64,000 nucleotides of DNA. Origin: Aminobacter niigataensis. Its GTDB lineage: Bacteria; Pseudomonadota; Alphaproteobacteria; Rhizobiales; Rhizobiaceae. The stretch spans positions 1 to 64,000 of the forward strand of contig NZ_JACHOT010000011.1 in the NCBI RefSeq assembly GCF_014200015.1, given 5' to 3'. The position numbers were made by a program, and so were the translations under genes. Below are positions 38,362 to 47,453 of the stretch, in pieces (the stretch's first letter is position 1; every line of letters begins with the position of its first letter). The notes under the pieces were generated by a model, which saw only the letters and a list, made by a program, of their open reading frames with translations, did no database searches and was not told the DNA's origin.

Positions 38362-40695
38362 TCAGAAGTAGCGGCGCGAACGGCGCTCGCGCAACTGGTT
38401 TAGCTCCTTGCGGACCTCGCGCAGGCTTTCGCTGATCTCATCGATCTGGCTGCGCGGCAACGGGGCCTCGGCTTGCGGCATGGCGCTCGCGGGCTCAGGC
38501 GCTGATGGAGCCTGTGGCGGCATGGGCGGCCAGGGATGATATCCGGAGGAAGCCGGCGGATAGGCATAGGTTGTCGCGTAGCCCGGAGGCGGAGGACCAT
38601 AGCCAGGCTGCGAATAGGGCGGATAGGACTGCGGGAAGCCACCGTCTGCTGCCTGCGGCGCCACCTCGGCGGGCAACGACGGCGAGGCAGGCGCGGCCGC
38701 AGTGGCAGGGGACGGCTCCGCAACCTGGGGTTCCGACAGCGGCGCCGGTTCCGCATCCAGCCTTGACGAAGGCACTTCAACGCGGTCGTCCGGTCGGCCG
38801 CCCTCATTGTCCTCCACGGGCGCGGAGCGGCGCGGCGTGGGCCGAGCCCGAGCGCGCCGATTGGCGGTGTCGCGCAGGCTTTCGAGCGCCCCGCGCAGGC
38901 CGCCGAGGCCGACGCCGACGGCGAAGCCGGCCAGCATGCCCGCCAGAGAGATCATGGCGCGCGACGGCCCTGTCGATTCCAACGGCGGCGAGGCAACCGA
39001 AATGACGCTGACATTGGCCGAGTTGATATCCTTCTGCTCACCGGTCTCGCGCGCCCGAAGCAGGTACTGTTCATAGACTGCGCGCTTGGCGGTGACGTCG
39101 CGTTCGAGCTCGCGCAGCGTGACCAGTTCGTCAGCGACTTCGCCCTGGCGCACCTTGAGCTGGGCAAGCCGGGCGGCGAGTTCCTGCTCTAGCTGCACGG
39201 CCCGCTTGAGTTCGACCTGGATGGAGGCCGCGACCCGGCGCAATTCGGTTGCGATGCGTTCGCGGGCGCCGCTCAGCTGGGCCTCGACGGCGAGACGCTC
39301 GGGGTGACGCGGGCCGAGCCTCACCGCCGCCCGGTCGGCCTCCTGGGTGAGGGCTGCATACTGCGCGCGCAGCTCGGTGATCGCCGGCGAATTGATCGCC
39401 TCGGGCAAGGTGCCGCTCAGCACCGAATCGATGCCGAGGCTGCGGGTCGAGGCGGCCCGCGCATTCAGCTCCAGGGTACGCGAGCGCGCAGCGGTCAACT
39501 GGTCGTTGACGCGCTGGATCTCGTCGTCGGTAATCAGCCGCCCCTGCGGATCAATGAGTTCGTTTTCGGCCTTGAAGGCTTCGACCTTGCGCTCGGCGGC
39601 TTCGACGGACTTGCGCATCTCGTCGAGCCGGGCATTGAGTTCGTCGGTCGCACGGCCCGCACTACCGGACTGCAGCTCGCCGTAGGTCTGCATGAAGACC
39701 TCGGTCATGGTGTTGGCGATGAGCGCCGACTTTTCCGCGCTCTCCGTCTTGGCACCCACCGAGATGACGAAAGTCTTGCCGCCACGCTCGACGGTCAATG
39801 CCTCGGCGAGATGGGTCGTCGCCAGCGCGTGCCTGTTATCGACGGCACCTGTCGCCTTGTCGTCAGGCGAGATCAGCGAACGGACGAAGGAACGAACATC
39901 GAGGCCGCTGCCGGCCGTGCCGTTGAATTCCGGATCTTCGTCAAGATTGAGCTTGTCGACCACCTTGGTCAGGACTGTGCCCGATGTCAGCACCCGCACC
40001 TGGTTCTCGACGATGGCCAGCGTCGCCTCCGACGACAGGCCGCCCTCGGTCAGTTCCCGGTCCGTGAGCTTCAGGTTGCGCGGATCGACGATCATCTCGG
40101 TCCAGGCCTGATACATCTTCGGCATGGAAAGGGCGATCGCCACGCCCGCAAGCGCGCCGAGAAGCGTGGTCGAAGCAATCAACAGCTTGGATCGGCCAAT
40201 GCCGCCGATGACCTTCATCGGGTCGATCAAAGGTTTCCAGCGCACATCGTCCGGGTCGTCCTGTTCGTCGAACGACTGGACCGCTTGCGGCTGAGCTGGC
40301 GTGCTGACGACTGCCGGCGCAACGGCCGGCTGGGACGGCCCCACCAGCCTTTCGCGCCAGCCGCCGATCAGCGAAGACTGGGCCGGCTTGTGCGGATCGT
40401 CGGCAGCTTGAACTACAGAGTCAGTTCGCGTGTGCGTGTCCGCCGCCATTTCGGTGGCCCGCTCTGCCTCGGAGCTGCGCGCGGCTATCTCCGCCTCGCG
40501 GCGAATACGAGCCATGCGATGGCGCGTGGCCGCATCCTGCGCATCCGGCTCGGGATGCTCGTCCGTGCCTAATGACAGCAGCGAAGCGCCTTGCCGCTTC
40601 GGAGCCGCGTCGTCCTGGGCGAGCGCGAGCAGCGATCCCTTGCGCCTGCCATCCTCGCGGTTCCCAGAATCGGCCATGTCTTGGGTTGCTTCCAT
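38362..40695 (-). CDS. Polysaccharide co-polymerase of the Wzz/ExoP type without a kinase domain
   Basis: The protein has 777 residues. A long disordered N-terminal cytoplasmic part (1-165) is followed by a first membrane segment LLIASTTLLGALAGVAIAL (about 172-192). A Wzz periplasmic domain with long coiled coils (about 195-590) precedes a second membrane segment (MISLAGMLAGFAVGVGLGG, about 600-620). The C-terminal tail is rich in Pro, Gly and Tyr (YPPYSQPGYGPPPPGY) where related proteins carry a tyrosine kinase. It ends in a short coiled coil. It would set chain length and help export of the polysaccharide made by the neighbouring glycosyltransferases. It is divergent from the flippase gene. 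Confidence 0.84.
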   Translation of the reverse strand: MEATQDMADSGNREDGRRKGSLLALAQDDAAPKRQGASLLSLGTDEHPEPDAQDAATRHRMARIRREAEIAARSSEAERATEMAADTHTRTDSVVQAADDPHKPAQSSLIGGWRERLVGPSQPAVAPAVVSTPAQPQAVQSFDEQDDPDDVRWKPLIDPMKVIGGIGRSKLLIASTTLLGALAGVAIALSMPKMYQAWTEMIVDPRNLKLTDRELTEGGLSSEATLAIVENQVRVLTSGTVLTKVVDKLNLDEDPEFNGTAGSGLDVRSFVRSLISPDDKATGAVDNRHALATTHLAEALTVERGGKTFVISVGAKTESAEKSALIANTMTEVFMQTYGELQSGSAGRATDELNARLDEMRKSVEAAERKVEAFKAENELIDPQGRLITDDEIQRVNDQLTAARSRTLELNARAASTRSLGIDSVLSGTLPEAINSPAITELRAQYAALTQEADRAAVRLGPRHPERLAVEAQLSGARERIATELRRVAASIQVELKRAVQLEQELAARLAQLKVRQGEVADELVTLRELERDVTAKRAVYEQYLLRARETGEQKDINSANVSVISVASPPLESTGPSRAMISLAGMLAGFAVGVGLGGLRGALESLRDTANRRARARPTPRRSAPVEDNEGGRPDDRVEVPSSRLDAEPAPLSEPQVAEPSPATAAAPASPSLPAEVAPQAADGGFPQSYPPYSQPGYGPPPPGYATTYAYPPASSGYHPWPPMPPQAPSAPEPASAMPQAEAPLPRSQIDEISESLREVRKELNQLRERRSRRYF

Positions 40696-40839
40696 GCACT
40701 GGGACGGATCAGGCGTCCGGTTCTTAACCCAAGCTAAACAGGCATGGGAAACAAAAGGTTAATTTTGTCACTTCAACGCTCCCCTGCCGCGCTTGCAAAA
40801 CGGCACATTAAGCTTTGCGTCCTATCCTGCAGCCGGATC

Positions 40840-42135
40840 ATGACCCAGGCCAACGACATACCGCGCATGCCGCTGCGCGAACGTATCGGCAGTTTCCTGT
40901 TGGAACGGCGCGCAATGCTGCGCGACTATTTCTCGGCAGTCAGCGGTTCGGCGGGCCGGCTGGTGTTCTCGCTGATCTATTTCGTGGCGCTGGCCAACAC
41001 GTTGTCCATCGCCGATTTCGGCCTGTTTGCCACGGCGTCTGCTGCCGGCGTGATGCTGTCGCGCACGCTCGCCTTCGGTTTCATCTCGGCGCTCTACCGC
41101 ACCGCCACGATCAGGCCGCGGCTGATCGGAAGCTATACCGCCGGCTTCCTGATGCTGTCGCTGCTGTCGCTGCCGGTGCTCGCCGCTGCCTCGGCGCTGA
41201 CCTGGCTCCTGTTCTTTTCGAGCACGTTGTCGGCTGGCATCTTTGCCACCGTCATCTTCGCCGAGGCGCTGCTGTGGCGACCGGTCGAGGTGGCGATGAT
41301 CGTCAACAACGGCCTCGGCCGCTTCGGCCGCGCCGCAGTGCTGGCTATCCTGACTTCGGCGATCAAATCTGCCGCCGCTGTGCTGTTCATCTTCTGGCCG
41401 ACATCCACGATCGAAGCCTGGGCCTGGTTCTACGTCGCCTGCAATGTCGTTTCGCTTGCCGTCGCCTTCGGCGTCTTCTACCCGCGCCAGAGGCTCCGGC
41501 TGACGCCAGATCTCTATTGGCGCCGGCTTTCAGACTCGATCTATGTCGCCGGCGCGGAAGTGCTGTTCTATCTCCAGATGGAGTTCGACAAGCTTCTGGT
41601 CCTGGCCATGGGCGGGCCGCACCTCGCCGGCATCTATGCCATCGTCATGCGATTGGTCGACCTCACCGCCATCCCGATCCGCACATTCTCGATGATGCTG
41701 GTGCAGCGCATGATGCGCGCGCCGCAAATGCTGGCGCGGTTCAAGGTCAAGCTCGGCATCGAGGCCGGAATCCTGCTCGTCTCGACCTCGGCGCTGCTGT
41801 TCCTCGCCGTGGTGCTGCATTTCTATCCCAATTTCCTCGGCCGGAATGTTTCCGAGGCCGCGCCGCTCGTCGGCCTGGCCCTGTTCGTGCCGGCCTTGCG
41901 CAACCTCGTCGAATATCACGCCGAGTTGCTGTTCGCGCGCGGGCAGACGCTGATCCGCGCCGGCAATCTGGCCTTGCTCGCCGGCCTCAAGGCCGCATTG
42001 CTGTCGACCCTGCTGGTGCAGGTGGCCGACACGGAAAGCTTGGTGTGGTCGCTGAACGGGATGTTCGCGCTGCTCTATCTTGCGTCGGCAGCGGTGACCT
42101 ATACGGCACTGCGCCGGCCCGCCAAGGCGATCTAG
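40840..42135 (+). CDS. Polysaccharide/lipid-linked oligosaccharide flippase (Wzx-like)
   Basis: The 431-residue MOP-superfamily-like membrane protein has about 12 hydrophobic segments. It begins MTQANDIPRMPLRERIG, then LVFSLIYFVALANTLSIADFGLFATASAAGVMLSRTLAFGF. It should flip lipid-linked repeat units across the inner membrane for the polymerase at 46101-47408. The frame is open to 40744 but the ATG at 40840 suits the family better. The following DUF6492 gene converges one base from its stop. Confidence 0.8.
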   Translation: MTQANDIPRMPLRERIGSFLLERRAMLRDYFSAVSGSAGRLVFSLIYFVALANTLSIADFGLFATASAAGVMLSRTLAFGFISALYRTATIRPRLIGSYTAGFLMLSLLSLPVLAAASALTWLLFFSSTLSAGIFATVIFAEALLWRPVEVAMIVNNGLGRFGRAAVLAILTSAIKSAAAVLFIFWPTSTIEAWAWFYVACNVVSLAVAFGVFYPRQRLRLTPDLYWRRLSDSIYVAGAEVLFYLQMEFDKLLVLAMGGPHLAGIYAIVMRLVDLTAIPIRTFSMMLVQRMMRAPQMLARFKVKLGIEAGILLVSTSALLFLAVVLHFYPNFLGRNVSEAAPLVGLALFVPALRNLVEYHAELLFARGQTLIRAGNLALLAGLKAALLSTLLVQVADTESLVWSLNGMFALLYLASAAVTYTALRRPAKAI

Positions 42136-42136
42136 G

Positions 42137-43012
42137 TCAGGCGCCGACAAGCTTCCTGATACGGCCTAGATCGGTGCCGATGAAGGATTGCATGCCGATC
42201 GCCACCTGCTCCGGCGACATCTCGGAGACGAATGCCTCGAATTGCGCATCCGACAGCGGCGTGCCGGTCCAGTGGACGCGGCAGAATTCCTCGGAGCCGT
42301 GGAAATGCCCGGCCCCGCCAGCGACTTCGTCGACGAAGCGGCCGTATATCATGCATTCGGAAAATCTGCGCCGCGCGCACACCGCCTCGACCCAGTGCCG
42401 GCCGCTCACCTGCTCGACGCGGGCAAGCATGTCGCGCACGCTCGAACGGCGCCAGGCGATCAGGGTCGAGATGTAGTCGTGCGGCGAGACCTCCGGCGCC
42501 TCGATGCCAAGCACGGCGGCGGCGTTGCGCGACCAGACATGGTGATTTTCGTGATCCGGGCGAAGCAAGGCGTTTTCGCGGATGAACAGCCGCAACTTGC
42601 CGTCGCGCCAGAACCGGGCGCAGTCGAACGGCCTGAGGAAAGCGACGTCGGAATCGACATAGACGAGGGTTTGCTGCTCGATCCGCTCGGCGATGGCGAT
42701 GCGGCGCAGTTGCTGCACATGCCAGCCACGCAGCGGCGGCGCCTTGAAACTCAGCCAGATACGGCGCTTGAACAGGCTCGTCGGGTCCGGCAGGTCACGC
42801 AGCCAGGACGGCAGCAGGTCGCGCTCGTCTATGACGGTACGCTGTCTGCTCTCCAGTTGGCGGAACAGCGCCACATCGCGGTGCTCGACCAGCAGATAGT
42901 GGTGCGACGCACCAGTGACATGGCGGTCGACTGTCTCGCACAACAGGCGGCAGCGCTCGAAATCGGCAGCGTAACTGGCCGTCACCAGAGCCGCGTCGGC
43001 AACAGCAGGCAT
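42137..43012 (-). CDS. DUF6492 protein (glycosyltransferase-like)
   Basis: The 291-residue protein starts MPAVADAALVTASYAADFERCRLLCETVDRH. It contains VYVDSDVAFLRPFD, a DxD-like motif of nucleotide-sugar enzymes, and RIWLSFKAPPLRGWHVQQL. This matches my recollection of the DUF6492 family, found in polysaccharide loci and probably a GT-A type transferase. It is last of three minus-strand genes with the WecG-type and GT4 genes, 11 bp after the former. The acceptor is unknown. Confidence 0.72.
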   Translation of the reverse strand: MPAVADAALVTASYAADFERCRLLCETVDRHVTGASHHYLLVEHRDVALFRQLESRQRTVIDERDLLPSWLRDLPDPTSLFKRRIWLSFKAPPLRGWHVQQLRRIAIAERIEQQTLVYVDSDVAFLRPFDCARFWRDGKLRLFIRENALLRPDHENHHVWSRNAAAVLGIEAPEVSPHDYISTLIAWRRSSVRDMLARVEQVSGRHWVEAVCARRRFSECMIYGRFVDEVAGGAGHFHGSEEFCRVHWTGTPLSDAQFEAFVSEMSPEQVAIGMQSFIGTDLGRIRKLVGA

Positions 43013-43023
43013 GCCGCTTGCGT

Positions 43024-43791
43024 TCAAGAACGATCCCCAGCCAGCTTTTGGCGCAGCACGCGCAAGAGGAAAAGCGGATTGCCGACGATATAGCGCCGCC
43101 ACAGCCGCCCAGGCTCGATGACCAGCCGGAACAACCATTCGAGGCGTAGCCGGCGCATCCACTCCGGCGCGCGCGGCACCGAACCGCTGAGGAAGTCGAG
43201 CAGCGCTCCAACGGCGATCGGCAAGGTGCAGTGCTCCGGTCCCAGGTTGCGTGCGATCCAGAATTCCTGGCGCGGCACGCCCATGGCGACGAGCAATATG
43301 TCCGGCCGCAAGGCGGCCAGAGAGGCGATGACCGCGGGCTCTTCCTGTGCAGTGAAGAAGCCGTCGTGGACGACCACAAACCGGTGCTGCGGCGCAATCT
43401 CGCCCAGGCGCTGGGCTGCCCGTTCGGCATTTTCGCGCGTGGCACCGAGTAGGCCGACCGTCAGCGGCTTGTCGGCCGCCAGGAGCAAGGCCGGCACGAA
43501 ATCTGTACCGTTGAGATTGGCCGGAAACGGTGCCCCGTAAAGCCAGCGCGCGGCAATGTCGACGCCGATGCCGTCGGCCAAGACCAGGAAATCGTCCAGT
43601 GCGGCAGCAAATTCCTTGTTGGAACAGGCCACGTTGGCGTTGTGGGCATTGAGGAACCCGACCTTGGTGAAGGTCTTTTCCCGGATGAAACCGGACAACA
43701 GCGAGACCGCCTCTTCGCGCCCCAGGCTGGCAACTCGAATCCCGAGGATGCGCCGGAACGTTGCGGCCGGGTTGGAGATCGTCAGGCTCAA
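43024..43791 (-). CDS. WecG/TagA/CpsF-family glycosyltransferase
   Basis: The 255-residue GT26 protein has FLNAHNANVACSNKEF near residue 47, ADGIGVDIAARWLYG near 72, GLLGATRENAERAAQRL near 112 and LVAMGVPRQEFWIARN near 165. The C-terminal RAPEWMRRLRLEWLFRLVIEPGRLWRRYIVGNPLFL helix targets the membrane. It transfers ManNAc(A)- or similar sugars onto lipid-linked intermediates. Its start overlaps the GT4 stop (ATGA), indicating coupling. Confidence 0.92.
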   Translation of the reverse strand: MSLTISNPAATFRRILGIRVASLGREEAVSLLSGFIREKTFTKVGFLNAHNANVACSNKEFAAALDDFLVLADGIGVDIAARWLYGAPFPANLNGTDFVPALLLAADKPLTVGLLGATRENAERAAQRLGEIAPQHRFVVVHDGFFTAQEEPAVIASLAALRPDILLVAMGVPRQEFWIARNLGPEHCTLPIAVGALLDFLSGSVPRAPEWMRRLRLEWLFRLVIEPGRLWRRYIVGNPLFLLRVLRQKLAGDRS

Positions 43792-44984
43792 GCGACAACC
43801 TCGCGCGTGCCGGCACCAAGCCTGGCGAGACCGAGCGCAATCGCACGATCCAGCGCCGCGATCTGGCGACGGTGGAAGTCGGTGCCGTCGACGTCGGCCA
43901 CGCGCTGATCGACAGTTTGTTCGAGCGCCCTGGCGAAGGCTGCGGGATCATCAGTCATGATGCAGTTCCGAGGCTTATGGGCAATGCCGCGCAACGAATG
44001 CGCCGTCGCCACCGACGGCAGGCCGAGTTCAAAGGTCTCGATGGTCTTGAGCTGGACGCCGCTGCCGGAGGTGCTGACCAGCGGGATGACGGCGGCACTG
44101 CGCACGAAAGCCTGGGCATTGGGCACGCGGCCAACGAACTTGACGCCGGGATGCGGCGAGGAAACACCGGCCGGAACGCTGCCAGCGATGTGGATGCGGA
44201 AATCCGCGCGCAGATGCGGAACCACCTTGCCCAGGAACCAGTCGAGGCCGATGCGGTTTGGCTCCCAGGTCCAGGTGCCGATGAGAGCCGCGTCGCAATC
44301 GATCGGGCGCGTGCCGGGTGCGGACGGAAGTTCGGAACGGGTGACCAACGGCAGCGCAACCGAGCGTGTGTCGGAGGCGACGCCGAGTTCGGCCCGGTCC
44401 TCTTCGGCCAGCGTGAAGACGAAGCGCGCATTGCGGCACAACCGCTTCTCGATCACCTCGAGCAGCCTCGCCTCGCGCCGGAACAGGGTGCGCTGGAAGG
44501 CACCCTTGGCGGCCAGCGAATTCTCCGCCGCCGAGCGGAACTCGACATTGTGCGCCACGAAGATCGACTGCTTGTCGCGAAAGACGTTTTCGAAAGCCGC
44601 GGCCATTTGAACGGAATTGAGGATGTAGCCGTCGAACGGCCCTGCAGCCTGGATCGCATCGCGCACCGTTTCCTCCGAGACCACGCGCAGCTTGGCCGAC
44701 GCGAATGTCAGGCCGGAGGCAATAGCGCTCGCCAGCCATGCAAGCTTGCGCGGCAAGGGTGCAGTGTCGGTGCGCACGTCGAGCGAACCGAGCAGGACGG
44801 TATTTTCCGGATCGGACGGTGCCTTGCCCGGCCAACCGAAACCAAGCACGGTCACGCGCACGCCGTTGCGGCGCAACGCGTCGATGATCGCCTGGTTGGC
44901 GATCTCGTAGCCCGAGGAAAGTGCTCCGTCGGGCACGATCGATGTAGCAAACAGCAGATGCATCACAACAGATTCCTGACCCAC
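43788..44984 (-). CDS. GT4-type glycosyltransferase
   Basis: The 398-residue protein has a GT-B fold. The N-domain is FATSIVPDGALSSGYEIANQAIIDALRRNGVRVTVLGFG. The C-domain has IGTWTWEPNRIGLDWFLGKVVPHL, VKFVGRVPNAQAFVRSAAVIPLVSTSGSGVQLKTIETFELGLPSVAT and the retaining-enzyme E-x7-E-like segment. It adds a sugar during polysaccharide assembly. The start may be 44984 or the internal MHLLFATS at 44963. It is first of the three-gene minus-strand unit and divergent from the GT2 gene. Confidence 0.87.
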   Translation of the reverse strand: MGQESVVMHLLFATSIVPDGALSSGYEIANQAIIDALRRNGVRVTVLGFGWPGKAPSDPENTVLLGSLDVRTDTAPLPRKLAWLASAIASGLTFASAKLRVVSEETVRDAIQAAGPFDGYILNSVQMAAAFENVFRDKQSIFVAHNVEFRSAAENSLAAKGAFQRTLFRREARLLEVIEKRLCRNARFVFTLAEEDRAELGVASDTRSVALPLVTRSELPSAPGTRPIDCDAALIGTWTWEPNRIGLDWFLGKVVPHLRADFRIHIAGSVPAGVSSPHPGVKFVGRVPNAQAFVRSAAVIPLVSTSGSGVQLKTIETFELGLPSVATAHSLRGIAHKPRNCIMTDDPAAFARALEQTVDQRVADVDGTDFHRRQIAALDRAIALGLARLGAGTREVVA

Positions 44985-45133
44985 GGCTAACAGGCTGCGG
45001 TGAAGTCTTCATTAAGCAATCTGGCCGTTGTTGTGCAAACGCAACTGGCGGGAAGCCTCCGAGGCGCCATTATTTAACTCACCGTTATCGTGCCGATGCT
45101 AGGCAAGGACATCGTAAGAATCGGCGTTTTTCC

Positions 45134-46132
45134 ATGACCGTCCTGCCACCCCTCAAGTCCGTGACCATCGCCGGCCAGTCGCCTTCGCTGGCCAATGACG
45201 TCGTGGACGTGGTTGTGACGCTGCCGACCTTCCGCAGGCCGCAGCAATTGCTGGCGACGCTCGATTCGCTCGCCAGGCAACAGACGGCGCGCCGCTTTGC
45301 GATCATCGTCATGGAGAATGACGACGAGGGCCGCGAGGGCTTGAACGCGGCACTGCCGCTGTTTGAGAGCGGCAAGATGGCCGGCATGGTGATCATCGCC
45401 CATGAACGTGGCAATTGCAGCGCCTACAATGCCGGCTGGCACACCGCACTTCTGCACTTTCCGAATTTCACCCAGTTGCTGGTGATCGACGACGACGAAC
45501 TGGCCGACCCCTTGTGGCTGGAAACCATGTGCAGCACGCAGTTGCGGCTCGACGCCGACATCGTCGGCGGGCCGCAGCTTCCTGTGTTTGCCAATCCGTC
45601 GCATCAAACATGGGCCAAGCATCCGGTGTTTGCGCCGCCCTACTCCAGCACCGGACCCGTCCGGGCGCTGTTTTCCTCTGGCAATCTGCTGCTCACCCGC
45701 AACGTGCTGCTGGCGATGGGGCCTCCGTTCCTCGATTTGCGCTTCAACTTCATGGGCGGCGGCGATTCGGATTTCCTCAGCCGGGCCGCGCGGCGCGGCT
45801 TCAGGCTCGCCTGGTGTGCCGAGGCCAAGCTGTTCGAGAACGTGCCGGCGCGGCGCGTCGAGGCCGACTGGATCCGGGCGCGCGGCCTGCGCAACGGCGT
45901 CATTTCCACGCTGGTCGCCAAGAAGCAGTATTCCGGGGCGCCGCTCGCCAATACGCGGGTGTTCCTGAAGAGCCTGACGCTGCTGATCTTCTCGCCGTTG
46001 CGCGCACTTTTGCGGCTGATCTGGACCGGTTCGCCTTCGGTCGCCGCCTATACGATCCATGTCGCGCTGGGCCGCGTGCTCGCCGATTTCGGTTATGCCA
46101 ATGAGCAATATCGGCAGCCTGAAAAGAACTGA
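45134..46132 (+). CDS. GT2-family glycosyltransferase
   Basis: The 332-residue protein has the GT-A core VDVVVTLPTFRRPQQLLATLDSLARQQ near residue 24, the metal-binding LLVIDDDELADPLWLE near 118 and GGGDSDFLSRAARRGFRLAWC near 215. A hydrophobic C-terminal stretch (FLKSLTLLIFSPLRALLRLIW) may attach it to the membrane. It is overlapped by the polymerase gene, so the two are coupled. The sugar transferred is unknown. Confidence 0.88.
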   Translation: MTVLPPLKSVTIAGQSPSLANDVVDVVVTLPTFRRPQQLLATLDSLARQQTARRFAIIVMENDDEGREGLNAALPLFESGKMAGMVIIAHERGNCSAYNAGWHTALLHFPNFTQLLVIDDDELADPLWLETMCSTQLRLDADIVGGPQLPVFANPSHQTWAKHPVFAPPYSSTGPVRALFSSGNLLLTRNVLLAMGPPFLDLRFNFMGGGDSDFLSRAARRGFRLAWCAEAKLFENVPARRVEADWIRARGLRNGVISTLVAKKQYSGAPLANTRVFLKSLTLLIFSPLRALLRLIWTGSPSVAAYTIHVALGRVLADFGYANEQYRQPEKN

Positions 46133-47408
46133 TGCGGCGCCGCTGTCGGCAGCGTTCACCCGTTCGGGTGTCGCCACCGCCATCGCGACGGTGCTGCTGA
46201 CCGTGGTGATCGTCTCGTTCCGCCCGTTCCAGCCAGCAGGCGCCGATGTCGCCGGCGGCGGCGACATCGTCAACCAGCTTGGCTTCGGCTCGCTCGGCGG
46301 ACTGTCGATCTTCGCCCTGCTGACATTCGCCGCTCCCGACCGGCTGCGTGCGCTGGCGAGTATGCCTTGGGCGATCCTGCTCTGCTTCTTCATGATTTCG
46401 GTGGTGACCGCGACCGATCCCGGATCTGCGTTCCGTGCTGCGTCCTTCACCCTGATCGGCATCCTGGCCATGGCGACCGTGCTGGCGCTGCCGCGCAACG
46501 CCGATGCCTATTCGACGGTGCTCGCCGTATCGGGACTGGTCGTCGTCGGGCTCTGCTATGCCGGCGTGGTGCTCAACCCGGGCGTGGCGATCCACGGCGC
46601 CGACGGTGTCGAGCCCCAGCATGCCGGGCTGTGGCGCGGCGCGTTCTCGCACAAGAACATCGCCGCCCCGGTCATGGCCTGCTACAGCTTCGCCGGCATC
46701 TACCTCTTCCGGCGCGGCTGGCAATGGTCGGGCGCGATTTTGTTCGCCGCCGCCATGTTCTTCATGTTCCATACCGGCTCCAAGACCACGGCCGGCCTGG
46801 TGCCGCTGTCGATCATGGTGGTCATCCTGCCAGGCCTGATCGGCATGCGGGCGGGCGCGCCGGTGTTGTTTGCGATGGCCATTGTCGGCACGGCGCTCGC
46901 CACGCTGGGTATCGTCTTCATCGATCCGCTGAAGGATCTTGCCGCCTACTTCGTCCCCGACCTCACCTATACCGGCCGCACCACGCTGTGGGCCTATGCC
47001 GGCGAGATGCTGGCCAAGCACCCTTGGTTCGGCTACGGCTACGAAAGCTTCTGGGGCACGCCGCTGCTCACCGAAAGCGAGCGCGCCTTCGACCAGGACT
47101 GGGACATCCGCGCCATCGTGCACGGCCATAACGGCTATCTCGACCTCGCGGTGCTGATGGGCATCCCAGCGCTTGTCACGGCGGTCTACGCTTTCCTGAT
47201 CGCACCGCTGCGCGACTACATGCGCATTCCGCTGACCAAGGAGAATGTCTTCCTGGGCGACATGTTCATGATGGTGGTGCTGTTCACCGCGCTCAACGCC
47301 TTCCTCGAAAGCTTCTTCTTCCGCCGGGCCGACCCGGTGTGGCTGTTCTTCGTCTTCGGCGTGCTGGGGCTGCGGCTGGTGTCACGCGTGGTGATCCGCA
47401 AAGCCTGA
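46101..47408 (+). CDS. O-antigen ligase/polymerase-like membrane protein (Wzy/ExoQ type)
   Basis: The 435-residue protein has about ten to twelve hydrophobic segments and a large periplasmic loop (YTGRTTLWAYAGEMLAKHPWFGYGYESFWGTP). A conserved-type HGHNGYLDLAVLMGI and GAFSHKNIAAPVMA also match the Wzy_C/O-antigen ligase family. It would polymerise the flipped repeat units. Its start lies inside the GT2 gene; ATG 46101 is used, with 46095 possible. A Tat-exported phosphoesterase gene follows. Confidence 0.86.
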   Translation: MSNIGSLKRTDAAPLSAAFTRSGVATAIATVLLTVVIVSFRPFQPAGADVAGGGDIVNQLGFGSLGGLSIFALLTFAAPDRLRALASMPWAILLCFFMISVVTATDPGSAFRAASFTLIGILAMATVLALPRNADAYSTVLAVSGLVVVGLCYAGVVLNPGVAIHGADGVEPQHAGLWRGAFSHKNIAAPVMACYSFAGIYLFRRGWQWSGAILFAAAMFFMFHTGSKTTAGLVPLSIMVVILPGLIGMRAGAPVLFAMAIVGTALATLGIVFIDPLKDLAAYFVPDLTYTGRTTLWAYAGEMLAKHPWFGYGYESFWGTPLLTESERAFDQDWDIRAIVHGHNGYLDLAVLMGIPALVTAVYAFLIAPLRDYMRIPLTKENVFLGDMFMMVVLFTALNAFLESFFFRRADPVWLFFVFGVLGLRLVSRVVIRKA

Positions 47409-47453
47409 TCCTGAGCTCTTGATCCCACCCGGCACGCACGACATTCTGGCGCC

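Noticed and set aside
42137-43951. A single 604-residue protein over the DUF6492 and WecG region
   Set aside because: The upstream part of that frame is antiphase to the WecG-type gene, which has clear motifs; the real DUF6492 start is at 43012.
45074-45088. TTAACTCACCGTTAT as a CtrA site before the GT2 gene
   Set aside because: One mismatch in the second half and no contextual support; a chance match is likely in an AT-richer gap.
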